NCBI RefSeq assembly: GCF_032193805.1
Contig: NZ_JAVBIK010000001.1
Location: forward strand, 3,059,001 to 3,123,000
Source of the DNA: Rhodoferax potami
GTDB taxonomy: Bacteria > Pseudomonadota > Gammaproteobacteria > Burkholderiales > Burkholderiaceae_C
Length of the DNA stretch: 64,000 nucleotides
Direction of reading: 5' to 3'
A program made the position numbers and the translations under genes. Positions within the stretch are counted from its first letter, which is position 1. The number at the start of each line of letters is the position of its first letter. The notes beneath the pieces are model-generated. The model did not search any database and was not told the origin of the DNA. It was given only the letters and a program-made list of their open reading frames with translations. Positions 8,190 through 17,531 of the stretch are shown here, in pieces.

Positions 8190-8555
8190 ATGGTGAAAAA
8201 AACGCTCTCTGATCTTGGTGGTTTGGTGTATTCGACCGAGGTGGGGCGCACCTGCCCGGTGTGCCGTCAAGCCATTGCTGAATGCGTGTGCCACACGCCC
8301 AAGCGACCTGCTGGCGATGGCATTGTGCGCGTGTCCCGCGAGACCAAAGGTCGCGCAGGCAAAGGTGTAACGCTGGTGAAGGGTGTCCCGCTGGACGATG
8401 AAGCGTTGATGGCTTTGGGCAAAAAACTCAAGGCGGCCTGTGGCTCCGGCGGTACCGTCAAAGACGGCGTGATTGAAGTGCAGGGCGACCATGTCGAGAA
8501 AGTCATGGTGGCTCTCGTCGCGCACGGTTTCACCGTCAAGCGCGCGGGTGGCTGA
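8190..8555 (+). CDS. yciH: YciH-type translation factor (eIF1/SUI1 family)
   Basis: Protein of 121 residues with the SUI1 fold (GTVKDGVIEVQGDHVEKVMVALVAHGF is the core; quoted here as GTVKDGVIEVQGDH and KVMVALVAHGF). The N-terminal part has four cysteines (CPVCRQAIAECVC) that could bind zinc. Bacterial YciH is related to eukaryotic eIF1 and affects start-site selection on leaderless or unusual mRNAs in E. coli. The start is ATG 8190; a TTG codon directly before it is possible. TGATG overlap links it to the next gene. Confidence 0.88.
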   Translation: MVKKTLSDLGGLVYSTEVGRTCPVCRQAIAECVCHTPKRPAGDGIVRVSRETKGRAGKGVTLVKGVPLDDEALMALGKKLKAACGSGGTVKDGVIEVQGDHVEKVMVALVAHGFTVKRAGG

Positions 8556-8767
8556 TGCAGGCAGAAGACCTGCAAAAGCTGGTTGAGCGCACCATGCCCT
8601 TCGGTAAATACCGAGGGCGCTTGATTGCAGATTTACCCGGCGACTACCTGAACTGGTTTGCGCGCACCGGTTTTCCCAAAGGGGAGATGGGTCGCTTATT
8701 GCAGCTGATGCATGAGATTGACCACAACGGCTTGAGCGATCTGCTCACGCCACTGCGCCAGCGCTAA
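8555..8767 (+). CDS. DUF3820 family protein
   Basis: Small protein of 70 residues with the DUF3820 hallmark MPFGKYRGRLIADLPGDYLN near the N-terminus, followed by an acidic/helical tail. No membrane or export signal. Function is not established; some members are annotated as quorum-sensing-regulated factors and related domains occur in exonuclease-like proteins. The start overlaps the stop of yciH (TGATG at 8553-8557), so it is co-translated with it. Confidence 0.85.
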   Translation: MQAEDLQKLVERTMPFGKYRGRLIADLPGDYLNWFARTGFPKGEMGRLLQLMHEIDHNGLSDLLTPLRQR

Positions 8768-8770
8768 CGG

Positions 8771-9373
8771 CTAGAGCCCCAGCAAAGCCGAGCGCAGCTC
8801 CGGTTTTCGCGCTTTGGGGTCCAGCCAGATTTTGAAAAATGCTTCGCTGAAGGTGGCGTCCGCGGTTTCACCCAGCAGTTTGCCGTTCAGGAAAAAGCGG
8901 GCGCCCGCACCGGGCACATGCACGCCCAGCAAACGGTCGCCGGATTTCACATCGATAAACAAGCCCGTCATGAAGTTGGACCAGGTTTGCACCTGCTCTG
9001 GCGTTGCGGCGCTGATGCGGGATATCTCAATCAGCGAGGTGTTGTTGATGTCGCTGGCTTTGACCGAGGTGTTGTACACAATCTCCAGGGCAAAAGTCCG
9101 GCTGAAGCTGAAGTCTCCTCCGCTTGCCGCGGGCAACCACAGCGTAGCGTCATACGCCTTGAATCCAAAGAACTTCAAGGGGCCGCTGCCCTTGGGTAGC
9201 CAGTTTGCACCATAGGCGCTTAGCGCGGCGGGGGCGCGGCTGGCAGGGGGCTGCTCTTGCGCCCTGCCGGGAGCGCTGAGCGCCCCTAGCAAAGCAGCCA
9301 TTACCAGCGGTCGTCGTCGCACTGCGGTAGTGTTGAAGGTGGTGGGGGCCATGGGGTTCAGTGCATCGGACAT
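8771..9373 (-). CDS. Chalcone-isomerase-like exported protein
   Basis: Protein of 200 residues from ATG 9373. It starts with a signal peptide whose n-region has three arginines (VRRRPLVMAALLGALSAPGRA), then a chalcone-isomerase-like domain: LKFFGFKAYDATLWLP, ALEIVYNTSVKASDI, and the C-terminal FFLNGKLLGETADATFSEAF and FKIWLDPKA. Such bacterial proteins are periplasmic, and enzymatic activity is mostly not shown. In-frame starts also exist at 9412 and 9352. It is convergent with the DUF3820 gene (three bases apart). Confidence 0.82.
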   Translation of the reverse strand: MSDALNPMAPTTFNTTAVRRRPLVMAALLGALSAPGRAQEQPPASRAPAALSAYGANWLPKGSGPLKFFGFKAYDATLWLPAASGGDFSFSRTFALEIVYNTSVKASDINNTSLIEISRISAATPEQVQTWSNFMTGLFIDVKSGDRLLGVHVPGAGARFFLNGKLLGETADATFSEAFFKIWLDPKARKPELRSALLGL

Positions 9374-9457
9374 GACCCAATTTTGGCTGAAACGCGCAAG
9401 AAAGCAACCCACTCGGATAAAAAAAGACTGAGTAGTATTTTTTTGTGCGCTAACGGG

Positions 9458-10018
9458 CTATCCGGCTGATGCCGATGCTTCTCGCCAAACCCCGGGTTGC
9501 AAGTTGTCCAAATGGTGGGGGCCAATGGCTGCACGTATCAGCCTTAGGGTGGGGTAGCCCACGGCGGCCGTCATACGCCGCACCTGCCGGTTGCGCCCCT
9601 CGCGGATCACCAATTCCACCCAACTGGTCGGAATGGATTGGCGAAAGCGCACCGGTGGGTTGCGCTCCCACAAGCCTTCGGGGGGGTGGATGCGCTGCGC
9701 GCGCGCCGGCAGGGTAATGCCGTCGTTGAGCTTCACGCCTTGGCGTAGCGCTGCCAAGGCGGCCTCGTCAGGTTCACCCTCCACTTGCACCCAATAGGTC
9801 TTTTCCATCTTGAAGCGCGGGTCGCTGATGCGCGCCTGTAGCTTGCCGTCGTTGGTGAGTAGCAGCAGGCCTTCGCTGTCGGCGTCTAGCCGTCCTGCGA
9901 CATAGACGCCGGGCAAATCAATAAAGTCTTTGAGCCCGCGCCAGCGCCCCTCGGGCGTGAACTGGCTCAGCACTCCGTAGGGTTTGTTAAAGCAAATCAG
10001 GCTGGAGGGGGGCAGCAT
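9458..10018 (-). CDS. rluE: 23S rRNA pseudouridine synthase, RluE type
   Basis: Pseudouridine synthase of the RsuA/RluB/E/F family, 186 residues, close to RluE length. The catalytic aspartate is in [17 protein letters not shown] (near residue 44), and the C-terminal signature is [20 protein letters not shown]. There is no N-terminal S4 domain, which RluE also lacks. RluE modifies U2457 of 23S rRNA in E. coli; same-site activity here is inference. It follows the YgjP-like gene with a gap of three bases. Confidence 0.9.
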   Translation of the reverse strand: MLPPSSLICFNKPYGVLSQFTPEGRWRGLKDFIDLPGVYVAGRLDADSEGLLLLTNDGKLQARISDPRFKMEKTYWVQVEGEPDEAALAALRQGVKLNDGITLPARAQRIHPPEGLWERNPPVRFRQSIPTSWVELVIREGRNRQVRRMTAAVGYPTLRLIRAAIGPHHLDNLQPGVWREASASAG

Positions 10019-10021
10019 GGC

Positions 10022-10555
10022 TTATTCCGCTTCGGCCCAGAGCCGTTGGCCCGTGGCCTCCAAGTGGGTAAGGTAAATGCGCACCTCAAACTCCAGTTGG
10101 TGGTAGGCGGGCTCCATGTGGGTACAGAGCTTGTAGAAGGCCTTGTCATGCTCGCGCTCGCGCAGATGGGCCAGCTCATGCACCACAATCATTTTCAGAA
10201 AGGGCTCCGGCGTGTCTTTAAACAGGCTGGCGACCCGGATCTCACGTTTGCTTTTGAGCTTGCTGCCCTGCACGCGCGAGACAGTGGTGTGCGTGCCCAG
10301 CGCGTTCTTGACGACATGGAGCTTGCTGTCGAACGCCACCTTGGAGAGCGGTTCCGTGCTGCGCAGGTAGTCGGCCTTGAGGTCTTGCACATAGTCGTAC
10401 AGCACCTTGTCGGTCCGCACCCCGTGCGCTTGCGGGTGGCGCTGGGTCAGCCAGCTGCCCACCCGGCCCTCGTCGAGCATGCGCTGTACTTGGGCAAGCG
10501 TGTCTGCGGGGTAGCCATTGAGGTAGCGCAGCGCAGGCGTTGCTACCATTTTCAT
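10022..10555 (-). CDS. YgjP-like (DUF45) metallopeptidase-fold protein
   Basis: Protein of about 177 residues with the zinc motif HELAHLREREHDKAFY (HExxH and a downstream His) typical of YgjP/DUF45 proteins. These have a WLM/SprT-like peptidase fold; proteolysis is not proven for most. The longest ORF starts at 10603, but its first 16 codons lie inside a dispersed repeat (10541-10596), so I use ATG 10555; ATG 10549 is equally possible. It sits between lysS and rluE on the same strand with very short gaps. Confidence 0.85.
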   Translation of the reverse strand: MKMVATPALRYLNGYPADTLAQVQRMLDEGRVGSWLTQRHPQAHGVRTDKVLYDYVQDLKADYLRSTEPLSKVAFDSKLHVVKNALGTHTTVSRVQGSKLKSKREIRVASLFKDTPEPFLKMIVVHELAHLREREHDKAFYKLCTHMEPAYHQLEFEVRIYLTHLEATGQRLWAEAE

Positions 10556-10596
10556 AGCTACTTGCGCAGATTCCGCCCGAGCTAAGGGCCGGTTTT
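10541..10596 (+). repeat. Dispersed repeat A, copy 2 (5' end of YgjP-like gene)
   Basis: Reads TGCTACCATTTTCATAGCTA, CTTGCGCAGATTCC, then GAGCTAAGGGCCGGTTTT, matching the family pattern along its full length. It covers the start region of the YgjP-like gene and the short lysS-ygjP gap, so this gene probably takes its start codon from the repeat. Confidence 0.75.
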
Positions 10597-10610
10597 GCTT
10601 CAAATCTGAA

Positions 10611-12158
10611 TCAGACTTCGCGGCGCAGCGCGGGGAACAAAATCACGTCGCGGATGCTGGCGCTGTCGGTCAGCAACATCATCAGGCGGTCGATACCGAT
10701 ACCACAGCCGCCGGTGGGGGGCATGCCGTATTCCAGGGCGCGCACAAAGTCGTGGTCGAAGTGCATGGCCTCGTCGTCACCGCTGTCTTTGGCGGCTACT
10801 TGGGCGTGGAAGCGGGCGGCCTGGTCTTCAGCGTCGTTCAGCTCAGAAAAGCCGTTGCCGAACTCACGGCCGGTGATGTAGAGCTCAAAGCGCTCGGTCA
10901 CTTCAGGGCGGTCGTCATTGGCTCGGGCCAGTGGCGAAATTTCGGTGGGGTGCTCCATGATGAAGGTGGGGTTCCACAACTTCTCTTCCACGGTCTCTTC
11001 AAAGTACAGCACCTGCAGGCTGGCGAGGCTGCGGCCCTCCAAGCGGTTTTTTGCTTCGGTCAAGCCCAGCTTCTTCACCGCGTTGGTCAGCCAAGTAGCG
11101 TCAAACACGTTGTCGCCAGCGTCGGTGTACTTCTGGATGGCTTCAACGATGGTCAGGCGCTCAAACGGCTGCTCCAGGTCCACCGGCTTGCCGGCGTAGC
11201 TCAGTTGCAAGCCACCGGTGGCCTTCTGGGCGGCGTCGCGGATCAGCTTCTCGGTGTAGTCCATCAGGTCCTGGTAGTTCCAGTAGGCCGCGTAGAACTC
11301 CATCATGGTGAACTCGGGGTTGTGGCGCACCGAGATACCTTCGTTGCGGTAGCTGCGGTTGATTTCGAACACGCGGTCGAAGCCGCCAACGATCAGGCGC
11401 TTGAGGTACAGCTCAGGCGCAATGCGCAAGAACATTTCCTGGTCCAGCGCATTGTGGTGGGTCTTGAAGGGTTTGGCATTCGCACCACCGGGGATCGGGT
11501 GCAACATGGGTGTTTCCACTTCCAGGAAGTTGTGGCCCACCATGAACTCGCGCAGGGCGCTCACGGCCTTGCTGCGTGCCACGAAACGCTTGCGCGAGTC
11601 CACATCGGTCATCAGGTCCACATAGCGCTGTCGGTATTTGGTTTCCAGGTCCGCCATGCCGTGGAACTTATCGGGCATGGGGCGCAGACTCTTGGTGAGC
11701 AGGCGGATGCTGGTGGCATGGATGGACAGCTCACCGGTCTTGGTTTTGAACAAGGTGCCTTCAGCTGCCACGATGTCGCCCAAATCCCAGTGCTTGAAAG
11801 CGGCGTACAGGTCCACACCCACGTCTTCACCGCGCACATAGAGCTGGATGCGGCCGCCGCTGGGTCCGAAAGAAGAGTCTTGCAAGGTGCAGAAGCTGGC
11901 TTTGCCCATGACGCGTTTGAGCATCATGCGGCCGGCTACCTTGGCGGTGGCGCCCAAGGCCACCAACTCTTCTGCGGTCTTGTCGTTGTGGGCCGCGAAC
12001 AAGGCTTCTGCTTTGTCTTCGGGTTGGAAGTCGTTGGGGAAGGCAACGCCTTGACCAGCGGCCTGCTGCTCGCGCAGTGCCTTGAGCTTTTCACGGCGCT
12101 CTTGGATCAACTGGTTTTCGTCTTGCGGTGCGGGAGCGGCTTGGTTTTGGTCAGACAT
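10611..12158 (-). CDS. lysS: Lysyl-tRNA synthetase, class II
   Basis: Charges tRNA-Lys with lysine. From ATG 12158 it has 515 residues: a basic N-terminal helix, the OB-fold anticodon-binding domain, then the class II catalytic core with motif 2 ([20 protein letters not shown]) and motif 3 ([14 protein letters not shown]). A TTG 36 bases upstream would extend it, but ATG followed by SDQNQ is the usual family start. The next genes (YgjP-like, rluE) follow closely on the same strand. Confidence 0.97.
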   Translation of the reverse strand: MSDQNQAAPAPQDENQLIQERREKLKALREQQAAGQGVAFPNDFQPEDKAEALFAAHNDKTAEELVALGATAKVAGRMMLKRVMGKASFCTLQDSSFGPSGGRIQLYVRGEDVGVDLYAAFKHWDLGDIVAAEGTLFKTKTGELSIHATSIRLLTKSLRPMPDKFHGMADLETKYRQRYVDLMTDVDSRKRFVARSKAVSALREFMVGHNFLEVETPMLHPIPGGANAKPFKTHHNALDQEMFLRIAPELYLKRLIVGGFDRVFEINRSYRNEGISVRHNPEFTMMEFYAAYWNYQDLMDYTEKLIRDAAQKATGGLQLSYAGKPVDLEQPFERLTIVEAIQKYTDAGDNVFDATWLTNAVKKLGLTEAKNRLEGRSLASLQVLYFEETVEEKLWNPTFIMEHPTEISPLARANDDRPEVTERFELYITGREFGNGFSELNDAEDQAARFHAQVAAKDSGDDEAMHFDHDFVRALEYGMPPTGGCGIGIDRLMMLLTDSASIRDVILFPALRREV

Positions 12159-12278
12159 GGAGTGACTTGTGGGTTCGGTAGGAGAAATCGGCAAACCTCA
12201 AGGGGTTTTGGCCGCAACCCTCCATTGTAAGAGGGCAGGCTGCCGCTATGATGCGCTCGCACTTTACTTGGATCGCCC

Positions 12279-12851
12279 ATGCTCTACAAAATCGTTGTTC
12301 TCTTGTTGGAAGTGGTGACCGGCTTGTTGACCACCACCTGTTTGTTGCGCCTTTACATGCAGCAACAGCGCATACCTTTGTCCGCCCGCTCGGGGAACCC
12401 GCTGGGGCGTTTTGTGTTTGCTTTGACGGATTGGATCGTGCTGCCCCTGCGCCGCGTCGTACCGGCATTGGGCCCTTGGGACATGGCGAGCTTAGTTGCC
12501 GCATTTTTGATCCAGCTGGCGCATTTCGGGGTGCTCTGGGCCCTCAATGGGTTTGGCGTGACACCGCTGTCGATCGTGGTGCTGGCCTTGCTGGGCCTGG
12601 TGCGCCTGAGCTTGTCGGGCCTGACCGCGCTGGTATTGGTCTACGCCGTGTTGAGTTGGGTGCAGGCGCAGTCGTTTTTCTCAGAGCTCATCGGTCGGCT
12701 GGTAACGCCGGTGCTGGCACCCATCCGCAAAGTTGTGCCTCTGGTGGGTGGGGTGGATTTGTCGCCCCTGGTGCTATTGGTCTTGCTGCAGATTTTGACG
12801 ATTGTGCTGGGTGACCTGCAATACACCATGCTGTCAGCAGTAGCCGGATAA
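12279..12851 (+). CDS. YggT family membrane protein
   Basis: Integral membrane protein of 190 residues with two YggT repeats, each ending in the family-type stretch (DWIVLPLRRVVPALGPWD and RLVTPVLAPIRKVVPLVGGV). Four to five hydrophobic helices. YggT proteins are linked to osmotic tolerance and, in some bacteria, cell-division-associated clusters; the exact role is unknown. A -10-like TATGAT at 12246-12251 lies 27 bases before ATG. It ends at a bidirectional terminator. Confidence 0.88.
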   Translation: MLYKIVVLLLEVVTGLLTTTCLLRLYMQQQRIPLSARSGNPLGRFVFALTDWIVLPLRRVVPALGPWDMASLVAAFLIQLAHFGVLWALNGFGVTPLSIVVLALLGLVRLSLSGLTALVLVYAVLSWVQAQSFFSELIGRLVTPVLAPIRKVVPLVGGVDLSPLVLLVLLQILTIVLGDLQYTMLSAVAG

Positions 12852-12880
12852 AAAAAGAGGCCCGATGGGCCTCTTTTTTT
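12850..12880. terminator. Bidirectional intrinsic terminator (yggT / accD)
   Basis: Stem AGAGGCCC / GGGCCTCT with a three- to four-base loop, flanked by an A run and a T run, so it can terminate yggT on plus and the trp-accD transcript on minus. Confidence 0.9.
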
Positions 12881-12897
12881 GGGGCGGAGCCGGATTC

Positions 12898-13770
12898 TCA
12901 AATCACGGCATCTGCAGGCTGGCGCTGCAGCATCGCCAAGGTCTCCGCAATGGTTTTGCGCAGCTCGCGGCGGTCAGAGATGAAGTCAATCGCGCCCTTG
13001 GTCTGCAAGAATTCCGAGCGCTGAAAGCCTTCCGGCAGAGTCACTCGCACGGTGGATTCAATGACCCGGGGGCCTGCGAAGCCGATCAGGGCTTTGGGCT
13101 CTGCAATCACCACATCGCCCAGGAAAGCAAAGCCCGCGCTCACCCCACCCATGGTGGGGTCGGTCAGCACGCTGATATAGGGCAAGCCTTTTTTGGCCAG
13201 GCGGGTGAGCGCTGCATTGGTTTTGGCCATTTGCATCAGGCTCAGCAAGCCTTCTTGCATGCGGGCTCCACCGGTCGCGGTAAAGCAGACAAACGGCACT
13301 TTTTGTTCGATGGCAGTCTCCACGCCACGGACAAAGCGCTCGCCCACCACAGAGCCCATGGAGCCGCCCATGAATTCAAATTCAAAGCAGGCTGCCACCA
13401 AGCTGACGCCGTGCACTGCGCCACCCATGACGATCAGTGCATCGGTCTCGCCGGTGTTTTCAAGGGCTTCTTTCAGCCGCTCAGGGTATTTGCGGCTGTC
13501 TTTGAATTTCAAGGCGTCAACCGGCAGCACTTCCTGACCGATCTCGAAGCGACCTTCGTTGTCCAGAAAGGCATTCAGGCGTGCACGGGCGCCGATACGG
13601 TGATGGTGGCCACAGCTGGGGCACACATTCTGGTTTTGCTCCAGGTCGGTTTTGTAGAGCACCGATTCGCAGCTGGGGCACTTGATCCACAGGCCTTCGG
13701 GCACGCTGCGGCGCTCCGTGGGGTCGGTGTGTTGAATCTTGGGGGGTAGCAGTTTTTCCAACCAACTCAT
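12898..13770 (-). CDS. accD: Acetyl-CoA carboxylase carboxyltransferase subunit beta
   Basis: Beta half of the carboxyltransferase that makes malonyl-CoA for fatty acid synthesis. It has 290 residues, with an N-terminal C4 zinc finger (CPSCESVLY ... NVCPSCGHH) and the crotonase-like core with [17 protein letters not shown] and [15 protein letters not shown]. The order trpB-trpA-accD on one strand is common in Burkholderiales. The 85-base gap after trpA shows no clear terminator. Confidence 0.97.
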   Translation of the reverse strand: MSWLEKLLPPKIQHTDPTERRSVPEGLWIKCPSCESVLYKTDLEQNQNVCPSCGHHHRIGARARLNAFLDNEGRFEIGQEVLPVDALKFKDSRKYPERLKEALENTGETDALIVMGGAVHGVSLVAACFEFEFMGGSMGSVVGERFVRGVETAIEQKVPFVCFTATGGARMQEGLLSLMQMAKTNAALTRLAKKGLPYISVLTDPTMGGVSAGFAFLGDVVIAEPKALIGFAGPRVIESTVRVTLPEGFQRSEFLQTKGAIDFISDRRELRKTIAETLAMLQRQPADAVI

Positions 13771-13855
13771 GGGATTTCTCCAGTGCAGTGCCCGAATGGG
13801 CGTCCAACAGACAGGGGGCGATTATCCGTCAAACCGCCCCCGCCGATTTTCAGCA

Positions 13856-14680
13856 TCAGCCGAGGTCCATCGCCGTGCGAATTTCCTGCAGGAAGGTCTG
13901 CGCCACCGGGCCCACTTGCTCGCGTGGCGCGTTTTCCAGCAATTGGATGATCTTGCTGCCAATCACTACTGCATCTGCCACCTTGGAGATGGTCTTGGCG
14001 GTCGCGGCGTCGCGGATGCCGAAGCCCACGCCTACCGGGGTGCTGATGTGCTGGCGGATGCGGGGCAGCATGGCTTCTACGGCATTGGTGTCCAAAGCGC
14101 CGGAGCCCGTTACGCCCTTGAGCGACACGTAATACACATAGCCGCTGGCTACGCGGGCCACTTGCTGCATGCGCTCATCGGTGCTGGTGGGTGCCAACAG
14201 GAAAATCAAGTCCATGTGGTGGGCCCGCAGGTCGGCGGCAAAGGCCTCGCATTCCTCGGGCGGGTAGTCCACGATCAGCACGCCGTCAACGCCGGCTTCC
14301 GAGGCGTCTTTCACAAACGCGCTGGCGACGCCAGGGCGGGCTTGTTTTTGGTCGTAGCGCTCGACCGGGTTGGCATAGCCCATCAAAACCACCGGCGTGG
14401 TGGTGTTGGTTTTGCGGAACTCGCGCACCATGGCAATCACCTGCACCAGGCCGATACCGAAGGCCAAGGCTTTGTCGCCGGCCTTTTGGATCACGGGGCC
14501 GTCCGCGCTGGGGTCCGAGAAGGGCACGCCCAGCTCAATCACATCCGCACCGCCCGCGACCATGGCGTGCATCAGCTCGGGCGTAACGTCGGCATAAGGG
14601 TAGCCCGCGGTCACAAAGGGAATGAGCGCTTTGCGGCCTTGCGCCTTCAGCGCGGCAAAGGTGGCGTCAATACGGCTCAT
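13856..14680 (-). CDS. trpA: Tryptophan synthase alpha subunit
   Basis: Splits indole-3-glycerol phosphate into indole, which is channelled to TrpB, and glyceraldehyde 3-phosphate. The 274-residue TIM barrel has the catalytic Glu and Asp in [20 protein letters not shown] and the phosphate-binding [11 protein letters not shown]. Start overlaps the trpB stop (14677-14680), as expected for a subunit pair. Confidence 0.97.
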   Translation of the reverse strand: MSRIDATFAALKAQGRKALIPFVTAGYPYADVTPELMHAMVAGGADVIELGVPFSDPSADGPVIQKAGDKALAFGIGLVQVIAMVREFRKTNTTTPVVLMGYANPVERYDQKQARPGVASAFVKDASEAGVDGVLIVDYPPEECEAFAADLRAHHMDLIFLLAPTSTDERMQQVARVASGYVYYVSLKGVTGSGALDTNAVEAMLPRIRQHISTPVGVGFGIRDAATAKTISKVADAVVIGSKIIQLLENAPREQVGPVAQTFLQEIRTAMDLG

Positions 14681-15975
14681 GCTCCACCTCCTTGTTTGAC
14701 GATCTGCACGGGCTGTTCGCCCCCTTTGACCGATTGACCGCGGCAGCTGGGTCGGCAGTAAAAGTCGGCATTGCTCAGGTCGGCCACGGTGCCGATGTCT
14801 TTATCACCACGGCCGGACAAATTGACCAGAATGCTCTGGTCGGGGCGCATGGTTTTGGCCATCTTCATCGCGTAGGCCACTGCATGGCTCGATTCCAGCG
14901 CGGGGATGATGCCTTCGGTGCGGCACAGGTAGTGGAAAGCGTCCAGCGCTTCCTTGTCGGTAATGCCCACGTATTCCGCGCGGCCGATGTCACTCAGGAA
15001 CGCATGCTCCGGGCCCACGCCGGGGTAGTCCAAGCCGGCGCTCACACTGTGGGTCTCAGTGACTTGGCCGTTGTCGTCTTGCAGCACATAAGTGCGGTTG
15101 CCGTGCAGCACGCCGGGGCTGCCCTTCTGGATGGAGGCGGAGTGCTTGCCGCTCTCCAAGCCTTCACCGGCCGCTTCCACGCCGATCAGGCGGGTTTGGT
15201 CGTGCTGGATGTAGGGGTAGAAGATGCCCATGGCATTCGAGCCACCGCCCACACAGGCAATCACTGCGTCGGGTTGCTCGGTTTTGCAGCCGGCGGTTGC
15301 CAGCATCTCGGGCATTTGCACCAGACACTCGTTGCCGATGACGCTCTGGAAGTCTCGGACCATCATGGGGTAAGGGTGCGGGCCTGCCACGGTACCGATG
15401 ATGTAGAAGGTGTTGTCCACATTGGCAACCCAGTCGCGCATGGCTTCGTTCAAGGCATCTTTCAGCGTCTTGCTGCCACTTTCCACAGGCACCACGGTGG
15501 CACCCAGCAGCTTCATGCGGTAGACGTTGGGGCTTTGGCGTTTGACGTCTTCGCTACCCATGTAGACCACGCATTCCAGCCCGTAGCGCGCACAGATAGT
15601 TGCTGTGGCTACGCCGTGTTGGCCGGCGCCGGTTTCGGCAATCACGCGGGGCTTGCCCATGCGCTTGGCGAGCATCGCTTGGCCGATGGTGTTGTTGACC
15701 TTGTGGGCGCCGGTGTGATTCAGGTCTTCGCGCTTTAGGAAGATTTGTGCACCACCCATTTCGCGGCTCATGCGGGCTGCGTGGTACACGGGGGAAGGGC
15801 GGCCTACAAAGTGAGCCAGTTCTGACTTGAACTCCGCCAAGAACTCGGGGTCGTGCTGGTACTTGGCGTAGGCGTCTTTGAGCTCGTTGATGGCGTGGGT
15901 CAGCGTCTCGGATACGAAGCTGCCGCCGTACTGGCCAAAGTGACCTTTGGCATCGGGTTGTTGGTAATCGAACAT
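14677..15975 (-). CDS. trpB: Tryptophan synthase beta subunit
   Basis: PLP enzyme that joins indole and serine to tryptophan. 432 residues. The PLP lysine is in [16 protein letters not shown], the phosphate-binding glycines in [10 protein letters not shown], and the C-terminal catalytic segment is [11 protein letters not shown]. The C-terminus carries an additional cysteine-containing tail ([12 protein letters not shown]) seen in some betaproteobacterial TrpB proteins. Six bases after trpF. Confidence 0.97.
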   Translation of the reverse strand: MFDYQQPDAKGHFGQYGGSFVSETLTHAINELKDAYAKYQHDPEFLAEFKSELAHFVGRPSPVYHAARMSREMGGAQIFLKREDLNHTGAHKVNNTIGQAMLAKRMGKPRVIAETGAGQHGVATATICARYGLECVVYMGSEDVKRQSPNVYRMKLLGATVVPVESGSKTLKDALNEAMRDWVANVDNTFYIIGTVAGPHPYPMMVRDFQSVIGNECLVQMPEMLATAGCKTEQPDAVIACVGGGSNAMGIFYPYIQHDQTRLIGVEAAGEGLESGKHSASIQKGSPGVLHGNRTYVLQDDNGQVTETHSVSAGLDYPGVGPEHAFLSDIGRAEYVGITDKEALDAFHYLCRTEGIIPALESSHAVAYAMKMAKTMRPDQSILVNLSGRGDKDIGTVADLSNADFYCRPSCRGQSVKGGEQPVQIVKQGGGA

Positions 15976-15980
15976 GGTGT

Positions 15981-16709
15981 TTACATTCCTGCAAGATGCC
16001 GGTCCGCCGCGCGCACGGCGGCAACGAACTGGCGGATTTTTTCGGGATCTTTGATGCCCCTGAGGGGCTTGCCGTGAGCGTCTTCGGCTTCGACGCCGGA
16101 GCTCACGTCCACAGCCAGCGACTTACAGCGCGGCCGTACCGACGTGATGCCATCGCCCACGTTTGCACTGGTGAGTCCACCACTCAAGACGAGGTGAGCG
16201 TTGACGCTTGGAGGAAGAAGTGACCAATTGAATGTTTTGCCACCGCCACCGTAGCCGTCCACATGGGCGTCTAACAGAATGGCTTGGGCGTTCGAATAAT
16301 CGTTCGCAAATTGTACGAGGTCAAACGCTTGTGCGTCGTCGCCCAGCGGAATCCGTGCGGCGCGCAGGTAGGGGCGGGCAGCGTCTGCGGTGGCCGTCTG
16401 GCATTCGTGCGCCGTTTCATCTCCATGAAATTGCACGGTAGCGCCCGCCACTATTGCGCAAGCAGCTCCTATTTCTGTAGCGTCTGCGTTCACAAACAAC
16501 AAAACAGGGGTCACGAAAGGGGGGAGTCTTTTGGCCAGTTCGGCTGCCCGCTCAGGCGTGACTGCGCGGGGGCTTTTGGCATACAGCACAAATCCAATCG
16601 CGTCGGCGCCGGCAGAGACGGCGGCGTCAACGTCCTGCTCGCGGGTCAGGCCGCAGATTTTGATTCGGGTGCGGGGGTAGGTGTCGGTGTGCGTGGTGCG
16701 TGCGTTCAT
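15981..16709 (-). CDS. trpF: Phosphoribosylanthranilate isomerase
   Basis: Third step of tryptophan synthesis from anthranilate (Amadori rearrangement). 242-residue TIM barrel with the catalytic Cys in [12 protein letters not shown] and catalytic Asp in [13 protein letters not shown]. The stretch [19 protein letters not shown] is encoded by DNA that matches dispersed repeat A (16439-16481), although overall length is normal. Start overlaps the truA stop (16706-16709). Confidence 0.95.
   Translation of the reverse strand: MNARTTHTDTYPRTRIKICGLTREQDVDAAVSAGADAIGFVLYAKSPRAVTPERAAELAKRLPPFVTPVLLFVNADATEIGAACAIVAGATVQFHGDETAHECQTATADAARPYLRAARIPLGDDAQAFDLVQFANDYSNAQAILLDAHVDGYGGGGKTFNWSLLPPSVNAHLVLSGGLTSANVGDGITSVRPRCKSLAVDVSSGVEAEDAHGKPLRGIKDPEKIRQFVAAVRAADRHLAGM
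16439..16481 (-). repeat. Repeat A-like segment inside trpF
   Basis: Minus-strand read CGCTACAGAAATAGGAGCTG, CTTGCGCAATAGTGG, CGGGCGCTA fits the repeat A pattern closely. It is in frame in a gene of normal length, so it may be a converted segment or coincidental similarity. Confidence 0.5.
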
Positions 16710-17488
16710 GGCAACGCATCATACGCAGGCGTGCGGTCCGGTATGCCCCACTGGGGGTCATAGCGGGGGCCCAGAAAATACAAGCCGTCCGGCGAGAAGG
16801 TGGGTGCCGCCACCTTGCGGTTGCGGGCCGCCAGTACCTCGGCCATCCACTCCGGCGGTTTTTTGCCTTGCCCGATCTGCACCAGACAACCCATGATGTT
16901 ACGAATCATGTGATGCAAAAACGCGTTGGCTTCAAATTCAATGCGCCAGTAGGCCCCGCGTTTGTGCAGCTCAATGCGCATCAGGTTTTTGACCGGACTC
17001 AGTGCCTGGCACTGGGCCGCCCGGAAGGAGCTGAAATCATGTTCGCCCTCAAGAAAGTCGGCGGCCTGCCGCATAGCGGCTTCGTTGAGTGTGTTGAATG
17101 TCCAGCCCACGCGCCCCGATTCCACGCTGGGCCGTATTTGAGACTCCAGCAGCACATAGGCGTAACGACGGGACAAGGCAGATGCCCGGCAATGAAAATC
17201 TGTCGTGGTTTGCACCGCCCATTGCACTGCGATGTCTTTGGGGAGATTGGCGTTCGTGCCGCGAATCCAAGAGTAGGTGTCGCGTTCGAGGAGGGTGTCG
17301 AAGTGCACGACCTGCATCAAGCCGTGTACCCCAGCGTCGGTGCGCCCTGCGCAGAGGGTGGATACGCGTTGGGCCGTAAACGTGCCCAAGGCGTGTTCCA
17401 ACTTGTCCTGGATCGTCAGGCCGGACGATTGGCTTTGCCAGCCTTGGTATCCCTGCCCGTTGTAACTAACGCCTAAAACTATCCGCAC
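16706..17488 (-). CDS. truA: tRNA pseudouridine(38-40) synthase TruA
   Basis: Modifies U38-U40 of the tRNA anticodon arm. 260 residues; the catalytic Asp is in CAGRTDAGVHGLMQVVHFD and the C-terminal half has FEANAFLHHMIRNIMGCLV. The start is GTG at 17488, giving the conserved N-terminus RIVLGVSYNGQGYQGWQ. It is coupled to trpF and follows fimV by 43 bases; this fimV-truA-trpF order is common in the group. Confidence 0.96.
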   Translation of the reverse strand: MRIVLGVSYNGQGYQGWQSQSSGLTIQDKLEHALGTFTAQRVSTLCAGRTDAGVHGLMQVVHFDTLLERDTYSWIRGTNANLPKDIAVQWAVQTTTDFHCRASALSRRYAYVLLESQIRPSVESGRVGWTFNTLNEAAMRQAADFLEGEHDFSSFRAAQCQALSPVKNLMRIELHKRGAYWRIEFEANAFLHHMIRNIMGCLVQIGQGKKPPEWMAEVLAARNRKVAAPTFSPDGLYFLGPRYDPQWGIPDRTPAYDALP

Positions 17489-17531
17489 GATATCCCGAAC
17501 CTCGATGTCTCATTGCACAAAGCGCAGCCGC

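Noticed and set aside
10752-12230. 492-codon open frame opposite lysS
   Set aside because: Antisense shadow; lysS has all synthetase motifs.
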